A stretch of 64,000 nt of DNA from Alphaproteobacteria bacterium. GTDB lineage: Bacteria > Pseudomonadota > Alphaproteobacteria > UBA2966. Under the pieces are notes generated by a model, which was not told the DNA's origin, did no database searches, and saw only the letters and a program-made list of their open reading frames with translations. This document shows, in pieces, positions 24,733 through 34,156 of this stretch (the stretch's first letter is position 1; the number at the start of each line of letters is the position of its first letter). The stretch covers positions 1 through 64,000 of the forward strand of contig JABIFY010000106.1 in assembly GCA_018650465.1 (NCBI GenBank). Direction: 5' to 3'. A program made the position numbers and the translations under genes.

Positions 24733-27120
24733 TTATTCCGCCGCGACTTTGTTGGCTTGCTCACGCTCAAATCGGGCGCGGGCTTCAAACAAACGGTCGG
24801 GGGTAATCGGTGTCTCTGTCATACGCACGCCCGTGGCCATTTTCACAGCATTGGCCATGGCCGGGATGAAACTGGGCAAAGATCCTTCGCCAGCTTCCTT
24901 GGCACCATACGGCCCGTTGGGATCGATACTCTCGACCATCTTGATATCCATGGGCGGGGACTCGACCATCGTCGGTACCCGGTAATCCAGCATGTTGCCA
25001 CTGATCAGAAGTCCGTTGTGATAGCGGGTTTCTTCCGATAGCGCCTGGCCCATACCCATCCAGGCTGATCCCTGAATTTGTCCTTCACAGGACAATGGAT
25101 TAAGGGCAAATCCAAGATCATGGGCGATCCAGATATTGTCGACGGTGACTTGTGATGTGTCGGGGTCGACGGTGACTTCAACCACTTCGGCAGAATAGGA
25201 AAAGCCCATGGTCGGACCCACCGCTGCACCGCGATATTTCCTGCCGCCTTGTGCTGAAACAGGTGTGGAGAACGTCCCCTTGGCCGTAATTGTGCCTTCG
25301 TCTTTCAGGGCCTCGATCACGACGTCCATATATTCAATGCCGGGATCCTGGCTGCCATCAACTCGATACATCGTGCCGTCAAATTCGATGTCTTCCGGCT
25401 TGGCGTCCAGCAAGGTAGCTGCGGCTTCTGCCAGAATCTGGCGCATATTGCGCGCCGCATCCAGGGCCGCGTTTCCAACCATGAAAGTCACCCGGGAAGA
25501 ATAGGAGCCATTGTCTTTTGGTGTGTGATCCGAATCGTTGGCCATCAGTTTAACCTGACTGACATCCAGATTAAGGGTCTCGGCCACACATTGAACAACC
25601 ATGGTACTGGAGCCCTGACCGATATCGGCGGCCCCGGTCAGCGCCGTAACGGCACCATCAAAATCAAGCTTCAGATTGACGACCGCGTGGGGCTCACCCG
25701 TCCAGTGCACAGGCTTGGCAGCACCGGAAACATAGTGCGCACAAGCCATGCCCAGGCCCTTGTTGGGCCCAAGGTTCTTGATGCGCTCATCCCAATTGCT
25801 TTCTTTTTGCACCCAGTCCAGGCACTCCGGCAAGCCATAGGAATTCACCATGATATCGTTGGCGGTATAGACCGGCGCATCCAGCAGGTTCTTGCGCCGG
25901 ACCTCAAACGGATCAAGGCCCAGTTCGTCGGCCATACGATCCATCAGGTTTTCAATGGCGAAGCGCACATTAACTGTGCCATGGCCACGAAAGGCCCCGC
26001 AAGGCGGTGTGTTGGTCAGCACCCGATAGCCATCATATTTAACGGCTGGGATATCATAAATGCCATACATCAAGGTGCCGGCATAAAGGATGGTGACAAT
26101 GCCGTAGGATGGATAACCACCACCGCGTTGCACGACCTCTGAGGCCAGGCCCGTCAGCTTGCCGTCCTTGTTCATGCCCATCTTCAGATTGACCTGGGTT
26201 TCAGGTCGGCCCCGGTGGGTAATAAAGGTTTCCTCGCGTGAGGTTGTCAGACGAACAGTGGATCCGGTGGCCTTGGCAAGATGGGCGCAGATTACCTCAT
26301 GATGCAGGGTTTCTGTGCGGGCACCGAAACCGCCGCCCACAAAAGGTTTGATCACGCGTACCTGGCCTTTATCCAGCCCCAGACAGCGGGCAAAGATCAG
26401 GTGACCATAGAAGGGCACCTGGGTTGATGGCCAGATGGTGAGATGCTTGCGAATGGGATCATATTCCGCCACAGCCGCATTAGGTTCCATGTGCACCTGA
26501 TTAACCTCGGCGCACTGATAGCTTTCTTCGACCACCAGATCAGAATTGGCGAACTCGGCTTCCGTATCGCCTAACTCAAAATGCACATCGCGTTCCAGAT
26601 TGCCTGTGCGGCTCTCATGCAACTGCTCGGCATCGGGCGCACGGGCATCTTCAGCGGTGTAATAGGCCGGCAGTTCTTTATATTCCACCTTGATCAGGCT
26701 GATGGCTTTGGCGGCGGTGGCGGCATCAATGGCGGCCACAGCGGCAACCGGTTCACCGCGATAACGCACCCGGCCATTGGCCAGGGGGAATTCCAGCATG
26801 GCGATCGGCAAAATGCCAAAGGGTTCGGGGGTGTCGTCGCCTGTCAAGACGCAGACCACACCGGGCAGGGCTTCAGCTTCTGATGTGTCGACGGAGAGAA
26901 TTTCTGCGTGGCTGTAGCGGCCATGCAGAATACGACCGACAAGGCCGTCCTGGCCGAGATCACCAGCATATTTGGCGCGGCCCGTCACCTTGTCGGGACC
27001 ATCAATCAGCGGCAGCCGTTCGCCAACGGAACGAACTTTACGCTCCGGATTGGGGCTGGGATCGGGATGGGGGTCGTTAGGGGTGACGCTGTCGCGTGGA
27101 TGTTGAAGTTCGTCACTCAT
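24733..27120 (-). CDS. hcrA: 4-hydroxybenzoyl-CoA reductase alpha subunit (molybdenum)
   Basis: A 795-residue molybdopterin subunit of the xanthine oxidase family. It has an early [12 protein letters not shown] segment (a/b hammerhead domain, about 45-150) and the molybdopterin regions [42 protein letters not shown] and [19 protein letters not shown] with the conserved Glu near the C-terminus. Length is slightly above the usual 770 because of a proline-rich N-terminal extension ([13 protein letters not shown]). It overlaps hcrC by 4 bp. HcrA binds the Mo-cofactor that reductively dehydroxylates the aromatic ring. Confidence 0.93.
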   Translation of the reverse strand: MSDELQHPRDSVTPNDPHPDPSPNPERKVRSVGERLPLIDGPDKVTGRAKYAGDLGQDGLVGRILHGRYSHAEILSVDTSEAEALPGVVCVLTGDDTPEPFGILPIAMLEFPLANGRVRYRGEPVAAVAAIDAATAAKAISLIKVEYKELPAYYTAEDARAPDAEQLHESRTGNLERDVHFELGDTEAEFANSDLVVEESYQCAEVNQVHMEPNAAVAEYDPIRKHLTIWPSTQVPFYGHLIFARCLGLDKGQVRVIKPFVGGGFGARTETLHHEVICAHLAKATGSTVRLTTSREETFITHRGRPETQVNLKMGMNKDGKLTGLASEVVQRGGGYPSYGIVTILYAGTLMYGIYDIPAVKYDGYRVLTNTPPCGAFRGHGTVNVRFAIENLMDRMADELGLDPFEVRRKNLLDAPVYTANDIMVNSYGLPECLDWVQKESNWDERIKNLGPNKGLGMACAHYVSGAAKPVHWTGEPHAVVNLKLDFDGAVTALTGAADIGQGSSTMVVQCVAETLNLDVSQVKLMANDSDHTPKDNGSYSSRVTFMVGNAALDAARNMRQILAEAAATLLDAKPEDIEFDGTMYRVDGSQDPGIEYMDVVIEALKDEGTITAKGTFSTPVSAQGGRKYRGAAVGPTMGFSYSAEVVEVTVDPDTSQVTVDNIWIAHDLGFALNPLSCEGQIQGSAWMGMGQALSEETRYHNGLLISGNMLDYRVPTMVESPPMDIKMVESIDPNGPYGAKEAGEGSLPSFIPAMANAVKMATGVRMTETPITPDRLFEARARFEREQANKVAAE

Positions 27121-27605
27121 TCTGCGGCCTCCGAACTTGAGTTGATGATATCGGCAGCGGCCTGCACAGATTCGATGATCTTGATATAGCCTGTGCAGCG
27201 ACAGATATTGCCGCCCAGTGCTTCACGAATATCGTCTTCGCTCGGCCTTGCGTTCTGGCGCAGTAAACCTTCCGAGGCCATGATCATGCCAGGGGTGCAA
27301 TAACCACATTGCGTGCCCAGTTTTTCGTGGAATGAAAGCTGCACGGCTGAGAGTTCTCCGCGTGTAGCCTGGCCCTCAACAGTTTCGATGACCTGGCCAG
27401 CACAGGAATGCGCCAGGGTCAAACAGGACAGCCGGGCACCATCACCAACCAGCACAGTGCAGGCACCACATTCGCCGCCATCACAGCCAAGCTTGGTGCC
27501 CGTCAGGCCACAAACCTCACGCAGGTAGTCGACAAGCAACATGTTGTCAGGAACAACATCTGCCCGGGGGCGACCGTTCACGGTCAATTGCAGGACGGCA
27601 TTCAT
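27117..27605 (-). CDS. hcrC: 4-hydroxybenzoyl-CoA reductase gamma subunit ([2Fe-2S])
   Basis: A 162-residue iron-sulphur subunit with two [2Fe-2S] domains. The plant-ferredoxin-like N-terminal site is [11 protein letters not shown] with a further Cys in RLSCLTL. The C-terminal four-helix domain has CGYCTPG and CRCTGY. It passes electrons from ferredoxin to the Mo site in the HcrABC heterotrimer. The start at 27605 is 2 bp from the padJ stop, and the stop overlaps hcrA, so it is clearly in the same transcript as the CoA ligase and PadB genes. The gene order C-A-B is one of several found in this family. Confidence 0.93.
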   Translation of the reverse strand: MNAVLQLTVNGRPRADVVPDNMLLVDYLREVCGLTGTKLGCDGGECGACTVLVGDGARLSCLTLAHSCAGQVIETVEGQATRGELSAVQLSFHEKLGTQCGYCTPGMIMASEGLLRQNARPSEDDIREALGGNICRCTGYIKIIESVQAAADIINSSSEAAE

Positions 27606-27607
27606 TT

Positions 27608-28963
27608 TCAGGCCTTTCTTAAATCTCGTACGCGCACAGCCTTGCCTTCGGACCGTGGCACTTTGCCAGGACCAACCACGATCACCTTGAAGCTGACGCC
27701 GGTTGCCTGTTTCAAACGTTGTGAAATATTCTTGGTAACTTTGGCGTAATCGCCTTTTTTGACGGATGGTAACGCTTCGACTTCGACGTCAACCATGGCC
27801 ATGGATTTTCCATCGCGCACCACTAACTGATAATGCGGCGCCACACCTGGCAGGCCGATCAGGGCCTCTTCCACGGCGGATGGATAGACGTTGACGCCCC
27901 GGATCACCAGCATGTCATCACTGCGACCTTTGGCGCGGGCCATGCGCCGATGCGTGCGCCCGCAAATGCATTTATCCGGAATGATATGGGTGATATCGCC
28001 TGTGCGGTAGCGCACCATGGGCAAGGCTTCTTTGGTCAAGGTTGTGATGACCAGTTCGCCGGTTTCACCATCCGGCAAAACGTCACCGGATTTTGGGTCG
28101 ATGATCTCGAAATAAAAATGATCTTCCCACAAGTGCAAGCCACCCGGTGTTTTCGGATCAAGGGCAGCTTCAAGACATTCTGCCGCCACACCCGGGCCCA
28201 TAACCTCTGACAATCCATAATGATCGATCATAGTCAGACCCAGCCGTCGACCGGCTTCCGCTCGCAGGGCATCTGTTGCAGCCTCGGCTCCGCACAAAGC
28301 AACTCGCACGGGCGCTTTCTTGAGATCAATACCAGCTGCTTCGGCCACGTCTGCGATGTTCAGGGCGTAGGACGGGGTTGAAATCAGAGCGTCAGCCTGC
28401 ATATCGATCAACATCATGATCTGGCGATCCGTATTGCCGCCGGAAAGGGGCACAACGGTACAGCCCAGTTCTTCAGCCCCGCCATGAAAACCCAGGCCAC
28501 CCGTAAACAAACCATAGCCGATAGAGTTTTGCAGCACATCGCCCGGCTTGACGCCCGCCGCGACCAGGGAACGTGCCATCAGCGATGACCAGTTCTTCAT
28601 GTCTTTTTTACTGTAACCGACAATGGTCGGCTTCCCCGTCGTACCGGAAGATCCATGTACGCGAACAAGTTTGTCCTGGGGGACAGCAAACAGGCCCAGC
28701 GGATAGTTATCCCGCAGGTCGCTTTTGCGGGCAAAAGGGAACTTTGCGATGTCCTTCAGGGATTTAAGATCGGCTGGTTTTACACCAGCTGCATCAAATT
28801 TGTCCCGGACGGCGGCAACATTCCTGTAAGCATGACGAACAGTTTTTTGCAGCCTGCCAAGTTGAAGGGCGCGCAAATCCTTTTTTGACATGCGCTCCAG
28901 GTCGGGTTGATACATGGCAACGCTTTTACGCCGGGCTGCCGGTTTTTTATTGGTCGCAGGCAT
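27608..28963 (-). CDS. padJ: Phenylacetate-CoA ligase (AMP-forming), PadJ/PaaK-like
   Basis: A 451-residue adenylate-forming ligase of the PaaK type, which activates phenylacetate (or a hydroxylated form) to the CoA thioester. The ATP-binding P-loop is HGSSGTTGKPTIVGY (about 103-117), later motifs are YGLSEVMGPG and YRTGDIT, and the C-terminal domain ends with the catalytic-lysine segment GKVPRSEGKAVRVRDLRK. It has about 16 extra basic residues at the N-terminus compared with typical PaaK, and M17 is an alternative start. It is tightly packed between padCD and hcrC. Anaerobic context argues for the PadJ role rather than the aerobic phenylacetyl-CoA epoxidase route. Exact substrate (phenylacetate versus 4-hydroxyphenylacetate) is open. 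Confidence 0.85.
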   Translation of the reverse strand: MPATNKKPAARRKSVAMYQPDLERMSKKDLRALQLGRLQKTVRHAYRNVAAVRDKFDAAGVKPADLKSLKDIAKFPFARKSDLRDNYPLGLFAVPQDKLVRVHGSSGTTGKPTIVGYSKKDMKNWSSLMARSLVAAGVKPGDVLQNSIGYGLFTGGLGFHGGAEELGCTVVPLSGGNTDRQIMMLIDMQADALISTPSYALNIADVAEAAGIDLKKAPVRVALCGAEAATDALRAEAGRRLGLTMIDHYGLSEVMGPGVAAECLEAALDPKTPGGLHLWEDHFYFEIIDPKSGDVLPDGETGELVITTLTKEALPMVRYRTGDITHIIPDKCICGRTHRRMARAKGRSDDMLVIRGVNVYPSAVEEALIGLPGVAPHYQLVVRDGKSMAMVDVEVEALPSVKKGDYAKVTKNISQRLKQATGVSFKVIVVGPGKVPRSEGKAVRVRDLRKA

Positions 28964-28966
28964 GGG

Positions 28967-30640
28967 TCAGGATACGCCCATACGCACAGGCGCTGCCCGG
29001 TTGCCGGAACCCCGTTGTGGCAGGCGTGGCAAAGCAAAGCCTTGCTGATAACTGGCGTTCAGCAAGACAGTTTTTTTCCACAACCAGCCACCGAACAATG
29101 TAGCAAAACCGATAATGGCAAAGGAGGCAGATACGTTCAGTTCTGGCATAACTTGCAGGATCGTTAACAAGGCCCACGGTACAACGTGGCCGATCAGCAC
29201 AAGCAGCAGGCTTACGGATTTGAATTCCTTTTGCGCAAGGGGCCCGATGCCAAAGTCCTTTGCCTTGATGCGATAGGTTTGCCAGAGGATAAAGTTAACT
29301 GCCGCGAGGAAAGAACCCACCGAGAGCAAATAGGCCGGGTTCACAAAGGCGGCAGGAAAAGCCGCCTGGGCAAGTGCCAATACGCCGATGCCTTCGAACA
29401 GGCCGGTCGCGATTAACATCCACGGGATAAGCGGTGCACGCCAGGCTGGAATGCCTTTGGCCGCGAACAGGATGCGGGCCTGAGCAAACAAGAAGGCGCC
29501 GCCACAAACCCCGATGACACCATGCAGAAAGGTTAAGCCTTGAGGACCGAGAACCGATACGCCCAAAAGCCAGGGCAGAAAATCAAGCCCGACAGCCGGG
29601 AAGAATACCATTGCCAGATATATCTCCCGCGACATCCATGAGGATTGTGGGCGACGCAAAGCGTTCAGAATGCGGAAAGGGCGACCGATCTTGAACAGCA
29701 ATGTCAACAAACCCAAACCCATGACAGCAGCGCCAAAGGCATTGATCACGGGCAGGAAGTTCAGGTTAACCTGGCCCAACAACAAACCGATCCAGCTGAC
29801 AACAATCAGGCCGGAACCCATGCCTCCCAGAATAAAGTTGGTGGCACCTTTCCAGTCCCAGAATTGCTGGCGACGGCCCGTCAGGGCGTGGGCAGGATCG
29901 GCGTAAACATCGTCACCCGTCTCGTCTTCTCGGGCGTCGCGACCGGGCGTGGTCTTTGGCAGGTCGTAGACATATTTGATTTGCGGATTGGTGCCCAGTT
30001 CTTCATGCATCTGGAAGGTTTGTTTTTCCGACGCCAGTTTCGATACGTTACTTTCCGGATTGTTGAAATCACCAAAATGCAATGCCTGGGCGATGCAAGA
30101 GGCAGCACAGGCTGGTGTCGCCAGCAGGTCAACTCCTGGAGTCTGGCCCGTTTCAGCGGCTTCGTCGATGCGACTGACACAGAAAGTGCATTTGGACATG
30201 ACACTGACACGTTCCGGATGGGCCGTGGCCTTTTCCTGGCGGGTCATTTCTTTGCCATAGTAGCCCTTCATTTCATGCACAATTGTGCGCGCCTGGTAGG
30301 GGCAAGAAACGGCACAATAGGAACAGCCAATACACAGGTCATAATCCATCGTCACCAAGCCATCGGCGCGTTGAGCGGTGGCCCCGGTTGGGCAAACGGG
30401 CACGCAAGGTGGCTCTTCACAATGTTGGCAACCTGTCACCATGAACAATCGCTGAACATCGGGGAAGCTGCCGAGTTCCACATCCAGCACGCGTCGCCAC
30501 TGAACTTCAGGCGGGGTGTCATTTGCGTGTTTGCAGGCAATCGTGCAGGTCTGGCAACCGACACAACGGTTCAGGTCAACGATCATGCCCCAGCGTTTGC
30601 TGGGGTCGATGTTTGGTGAGGTGGTGTTGTTCAAACTCAT
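28967..30640 (-). CDS. Fused Fe-S/membrane-anchor subunit of phenylacetyl-CoA:acceptor oxidoreductase (PadC-PadD fusion)
   Basis: A 557-residue fusion. Residues about 1-215 are a DmsB/NrfC-like four-cluster ferredoxin (CVGCQTCTIACKHAN, CQHCEEPPCVPVCP, CIGCSYCAVSCPYQAR, and CTFC...CAASC). A linker follows (about 215-260). Residues about 265-540 form eight or so hydrophobic helices like a DmsC/NrfD membrane anchor, which would pass electrons to quinone. In the Thauera/Azoarcus enzyme these are, to my knowledge, separate subunits encoded by padC and padD. The frame is continuous with no stop in the linker. It overlaps padB by 4 bp and lies 3 bp from padJ. The partner is inferred from padB next door. 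Confidence 0.85.
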   Translation of the reverse strand: MSLNNTTSPNIDPSKRWGMIVDLNRCVGCQTCTIACKHANDTPPEVQWRRVLDVELGSFPDVQRLFMVTGCQHCEEPPCVPVCPTGATAQRADGLVTMDYDLCIGCSYCAVSCPYQARTIVHEMKGYYGKEMTRQEKATAHPERVSVMSKCTFCVSRIDEAAETGQTPGVDLLATPACAASCIAQALHFGDFNNPESNVSKLASEKQTFQMHEELGTNPQIKYVYDLPKTTPGRDAREDETGDDVYADPAHALTGRRQQFWDWKGATNFILGGMGSGLIVVSWIGLLLGQVNLNFLPVINAFGAAVMGLGLLTLLFKIGRPFRILNALRRPQSSWMSREIYLAMVFFPAVGLDFLPWLLGVSVLGPQGLTFLHGVIGVCGGAFLFAQARILFAAKGIPAWRAPLIPWMLIATGLFEGIGVLALAQAAFPAAFVNPAYLLSVGSFLAAVNFILWQTYRIKAKDFGIGPLAQKEFKSVSLLLVLIGHVVPWALLTILQVMPELNVSASFAIIGFATLFGGWLWKKTVLLNASYQQGFALPRLPQRGSGNRAAPVRMGVS

Positions 30641-33441
30641 GTCAAATCCCGCTTTGGACCCTTGCCCCTTGTTATTTTTACGCGAACGAGATCAGCGCCT
30701 GAGCCTGTGCCATCCGTCAAAGACAGCGATATGTCAGACAATGAATTCAGGCTGGCGAGCTTGAAGTCCTTGGCCACTGGTTGTTTCCAGTGGTCAAACT
30801 GGCCAATCATCAAAATTGTGTCAGGCCGTATGCCCGCCTTGAAGACGGCATAACCTTCCGAGGTGCCCGTCGGGCTTTCCAGCACGATGGGGTCACCATC
30901 CTCCAGGCCCAGCTTTTTGCCAGCCTCGCGGTTCATGATGACGCCTTTATGTCCGGCAACGTTATCAGCGACTTCCTTGATCAACGGCAGACCGACATTG
31001 GCACCCCATGAATACTGCATGGAGCGTGCAGTCAATGCCCAGAATTGGTAGTCATCAGGGTTCTTGCCGACTTCTTTGGCGTAGTTCTGCCAAATCTCCG
31101 GGAAAGGCTCCCACGATGGCAAAGGCTCGTATTCCTCAAGCTGGCTGTCCCACCACTTGATGTCGTTTTCGTGCAAGCGATTGGAAAGCTGAGTACCGTG
31201 GCGTTTGATCCGTTCCTGATAAGGCAGCTCAAACCGCAGGCCCTGTTTCTTAAGGGCGGGGTAGAGATACCATTCCAGTTGCGAGAAAGGGGCCAGCATG
31301 TGGCTGTTTTCCTTGAACCACTCAAGGTCGTGAACCTCTTCGCCATCCGATAGATCGTGACTGGCGGCTTTGGAGACAGAATCCCAAATCTCTTCGCGGG
31401 TGTGCGGTACGGTCGGGTCCAGACTGTAATCAAACTTGTCGTTTTTCAGACGCATGCCCGCGGCACCACGGTTGATGGCCGAGTTATATTCTTCCAGAAT
31501 GCCAACGCGTGTTGCCAGTTCCGTGGCGATATCGGTCATGTCCATGATGTCCGTGACAGGCTCCGCCACCGGCTGGCGGATCGCCCAGCCATGGTGTTCC
31601 CAATATTGTTGCACAAATTTGGTGCCACCAATGCGGATCAGCTGCATACCTTCAAGGTCGGTGGCTTCCGGCAACAAGACGTCCGCAAAGTGGTTGGTTT
31701 CATCGTCCGTGTAAGCAAAAGCGACGACGAAGGGAAATTCAGCAATACGTTTGGCGATTTCCGGCCCGTTCCAGTGTGAAATGGAGGGGTTGGTTCGATA
31801 ACAAATCCACATGTCGGGATTGGTTTGCTTGGGCCAGTTTTCCGGCTGTTTTTTCTGGAACAACCACGGCAGATGTGCCGGGCCCAGTGCAGCCGACCAC
31901 GGAGAGTCTGCCGCCAGAGGCACCAACGTATTGTAACCGTTGCGGATCTTCGGATCTTTCTGCCAGCCTTCTTTCGAGGTTTCGTTGAAGGGGTAATGCA
32001 TGAAGCCGTCCGGCCCCGGCGTGGCAGATTTTTTGCGGTTATCCGCCGGGCGGTTCAGCTTGACGGCTGTACCCAAAGTACCACCTGGAACTTCCAGTGC
32101 CCCAACAAGCGTGCACAGAACAGTTCTGGCCCAGCAGCAGTTGTAGCCGCCCCAGCCATTGTTCACCGATTTGCCCAGCATGATTGAAACCGGCCGGAAG
32201 GGCAGGGTTTCACCATCAATTTCGATCGTCTCGCCAATGCGGGCGTGGGCCACAAATTCGTCAGCGATACGGCGAATGTTTTCGGCTGGAATATCACAGG
32301 TTTCCGCAGCCCATTCCGGAGAGTAGGGCGTTACATGCTCAATCAGTTTTTGGAACGACGTACCGGCTTCGATGTTGGAGTGTGACCATTCTTGATCGTC
32401 AGGGCCTTCTTCTACACCTGTCACAGTATAGATGCCGCCAAGAGCTGGTTTGTTAATCAAGGCATCATAAGTCTTGGCGGTATTGTCGCTGAGGTCCCAG
32501 ATCAAAGGCTTGCGGCTTTGTGGATCACGCAGAAAATAACCGTTGGGACCAACCAGGTATGGTGAATTTGTATCATCGCCCAGAAAGGGGATGTCGCAAA
32601 TTTCTTCCCAGTCCCGTTCCACAATAATGCGGTGGATCAAGGCATAGAGGAAGGCAGCATCTGTTTTAGGCTTGATAGGGACCCATTCGGCGGACAGGGC
32701 ACCGGTAACAGACAGGTGCGGTTCGACCTGAACACGTTTAATGCCGCGCTCGCGCGCATTTGCTTCCCGCCAGACACCGGCGGGGCCACTGGCCGCTTCA
32801 ATATTATGACCGCAATTGATTATGTATTCGGTATAGGGGGTGTCTTGCGAAATGGTGAAGGCCCGATGCCATAACTCACCATAAAGATGCTCCGAGTGAT
32901 AACATTTCACACCCTGGCCCGCACCATATCCTTGATCAATGGCCCCCCAGGCAGACAGAAATGCCGGCCATGAACCCATATATTGAACCGGTGTGCCACC
33001 ACCACCTGTGGTCATGGCAAGGCGGGGAAAGCCGCTGCCATCTCTCAAGCCCTTGGCCCGCATTTCCTTCATACGGTCGGCTACGATATCCAGGGCTTCG
33101 TCCCAGGAAATTGGCACAAAGCCCGGGTCTTCTTCGCGGCCCTTTTTTGGGTTGGTGCGCTTCATGGGTTGCTGAATACGGTTTGGATTGTACGTCTTCT
33201 GGACCAGGCCATAAGCTTTGACGCAAACCCGTCCACCGCCTGGATGCTCTCCGGTGATGTCAAAATTACTCTCAACACGCATGGCGACGCCGTTTTCGAC
33301 TTCCACCTTCAAAAGGTCCGGTCCGGCAACACACTGATAACAATAGACCGGGACTTTTTTACGGCTGTTGTCGCCAGTGCCTGCGACGGTTTCTGGTGCT
33401 TTTACAGCGTTTGCGTCTGGGGTGTTGGAGACATCCGTCAT
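30637..33441 (-). CDS. padB: Phenylacetyl-CoA:acceptor oxidoreductase, molybdopterin catalytic subunit
   Basis: A 934-residue member of the DMSO reductase (bis-MGD) family, resembling PadB, which oxidises the alpha-methylene of phenylacetyl-CoA to phenylglyoxylate with quinone as acceptor. Near the N-terminus VYCYQCVAGPDLLKV gives a Cys-x2-Cys pair and GGRVCVKAYG a further Cys; the position of the usual third cluster Cys is Pro here. Further family segments are WDEALDIVADRM and FPFVVAFAYTDDETNHFADVLLPEATDLE. There is no Tat signal, consistent with a cytoplasmic-facing enzyme acting on CoA esters. ATG 33441 follows AAGGAT. The longer ORF start adds an unlikely leader. Confidence 0.88.
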   Translation of the reverse strand: MTDVSNTPDANAVKAPETVAGTGDNSRKKVPVYCYQCVAGPDLLKVEVENGVAMRVESNFDITGEHPGGGRVCVKAYGLVQKTYNPNRIQQPMKRTNPKKGREEDPGFVPISWDEALDIVADRMKEMRAKGLRDGSGFPRLAMTTGGGGTPVQYMGSWPAFLSAWGAIDQGYGAGQGVKCYHSEHLYGELWHRAFTISQDTPYTEYIINCGHNIEAASGPAGVWREANARERGIKRVQVEPHLSVTGALSAEWVPIKPKTDAAFLYALIHRIIVERDWEEICDIPFLGDDTNSPYLVGPNGYFLRDPQSRKPLIWDLSDNTAKTYDALINKPALGGIYTVTGVEEGPDDQEWSHSNIEAGTSFQKLIEHVTPYSPEWAAETCDIPAENIRRIADEFVAHARIGETIEIDGETLPFRPVSIMLGKSVNNGWGGYNCCWARTVLCTLVGALEVPGGTLGTAVKLNRPADNRKKSATPGPDGFMHYPFNETSKEGWQKDPKIRNGYNTLVPLAADSPWSAALGPAHLPWLFQKKQPENWPKQTNPDMWICYRTNPSISHWNGPEIAKRIAEFPFVVAFAYTDDETNHFADVLLPEATDLEGMQLIRIGGTKFVQQYWEHHGWAIRQPVAEPVTDIMDMTDIATELATRVGILEEYNSAINRGAAGMRLKNDKFDYSLDPTVPHTREEIWDSVSKAASHDLSDGEEVHDLEWFKENSHMLAPFSQLEWYLYPALKKQGLRFELPYQERIKRHGTQLSNRLHENDIKWWDSQLEEYEPLPSWEPFPEIWQNYAKEVGKNPDDYQFWALTARSMQYSWGANVGLPLIKEVADNVAGHKGVIMNREAGKKLGLEDGDPIVLESPTGTSEGYAVFKAGIRPDTILMIGQFDHWKQPVAKDFKLASLNSLSDISLSLTDGTGSGADLVRVKITRGKGPKRDLT

Positions 33442-33547
33442 CGGACTATCCTTGTCATCAGTTAAGAAGTCGGCGGTTAAAAAAATTGGTTGGCAACCTG
33501 GTGCACACCCCAAAAGGCGCTGTCAGGCTGCCAACGATCTGGATCTT

Positions 33548-33952
33548 TTATAGGTTGGCCTTGGCAACTTTGGCTGCCAGGCGTTCACCTGTTTTGGCCA
33601 TATCGACGACAAAACGGGTGTGCTTGCCCTTGCCGCATTCTTCAATATTATCCGAGGCTGTAACTTCCAGCGTCACAAGCCTGCCTTCAACTTTGGCAAC
33701 TGTGGCGGTAATGTCGACGTCCATGCCCATGGGGGTGGCGGCGGTGTGGGCGACAGAAACATGGGTTCCGACACTGTCTTCACCCTCGTCACAATGTTCG
33801 ACCAGTAAATCGCGGCAAGTTTGTTCAATGTCCCGGATCAGTTCCGGCGTGGCGTAAATGCGAAGGTCTTCGCCCATGAAGTCGATTGTACGCGCCTTGT
33901 CGACGGTGAAATTGCGCGTCACACTCAGGCCTGCGACCAAACTATCTTTCAT
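33548..33952 (-). CDS. Hotdog-fold acyl-CoA thioesterase (FlK-like)
   Basis: A 134-residue protein resembling the fluoroacetyl-CoA thioesterase (FlK) branch of hotdog-fold enzymes. The stretch RTIDFMGEDLRIYATPELIRDIEQTC (about 21-46) and GTHVSVAHTAATPMGM (about 62-77, containing the catalytic-type His/Thr) are typical. It is the first gene before padB, 106 bp upstream on the same strand. A neat inference is that it hydrolyses phenylglyoxylyl-CoA, formed by PadBCD from phenylacetyl-CoA, or clears dead-end aryl-CoA esters. The sequence alone cannot tell. Complete and intact. Confidence 0.82.
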   Translation of the reverse strand: MKDSLVAGLSVTRNFTVDKARTIDFMGEDLRIYATPELIRDIEQTCRDLLVEHCDEGEDSVGTHVSVAHTAATPMGMDVDITATVAKVEGRLVTLEVTASDNIEECGKGKHTRFVVDMAKTGERLAAKVAKANL

Positions 33953-34055
33953 CCCTGTATTCTCCAGTTGTCACGCGCAAACACGCGATGACGGGTTAAT
34001 CCCCCAATTATCGAGAGGAATTCTAGGCCTGTGAGAACACGGGGGCAATCAAATT

Positions 34056-34070
34056 GTTGGGCACCCCAAC
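34056..34070. promoter_or_regulatory. Palindrome upstream of the thioesterase-pad operon
   Basis: GTTGGG, spacer CAC, CCCAAC: a 6-bp perfect inverted repeat 104 bp upstream of the thioesterase start, in an AT-rich stretch. Possible operator for the pad-hcr operon. It could also be part of the tail of the upstream gene's transcript. Confidence 0.35.
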
Positions 34071-34156
34071 GTTTTATTTATAAGTTATTGAAATGTAACT
34101 AATAAAAATTTGATATTTGGAGTTTTGAGTAGTTGGGGAACTGTGGAAACCAGACT

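Noticed and set aside
29645-30619. 324-residue plus-strand ORF opposite padCD
   Set aside because: It is the antisense shadow of a strongly recognisable ferredoxin/anchor gene and shows no family motif.
33442-33513. N-terminal extension of padB as a possible signal peptide
   Set aside because: No twin-arginine or Sec-like pattern; ATG 33441 has a good ribosome-binding site and PadB acts on cytoplasmic CoA esters.
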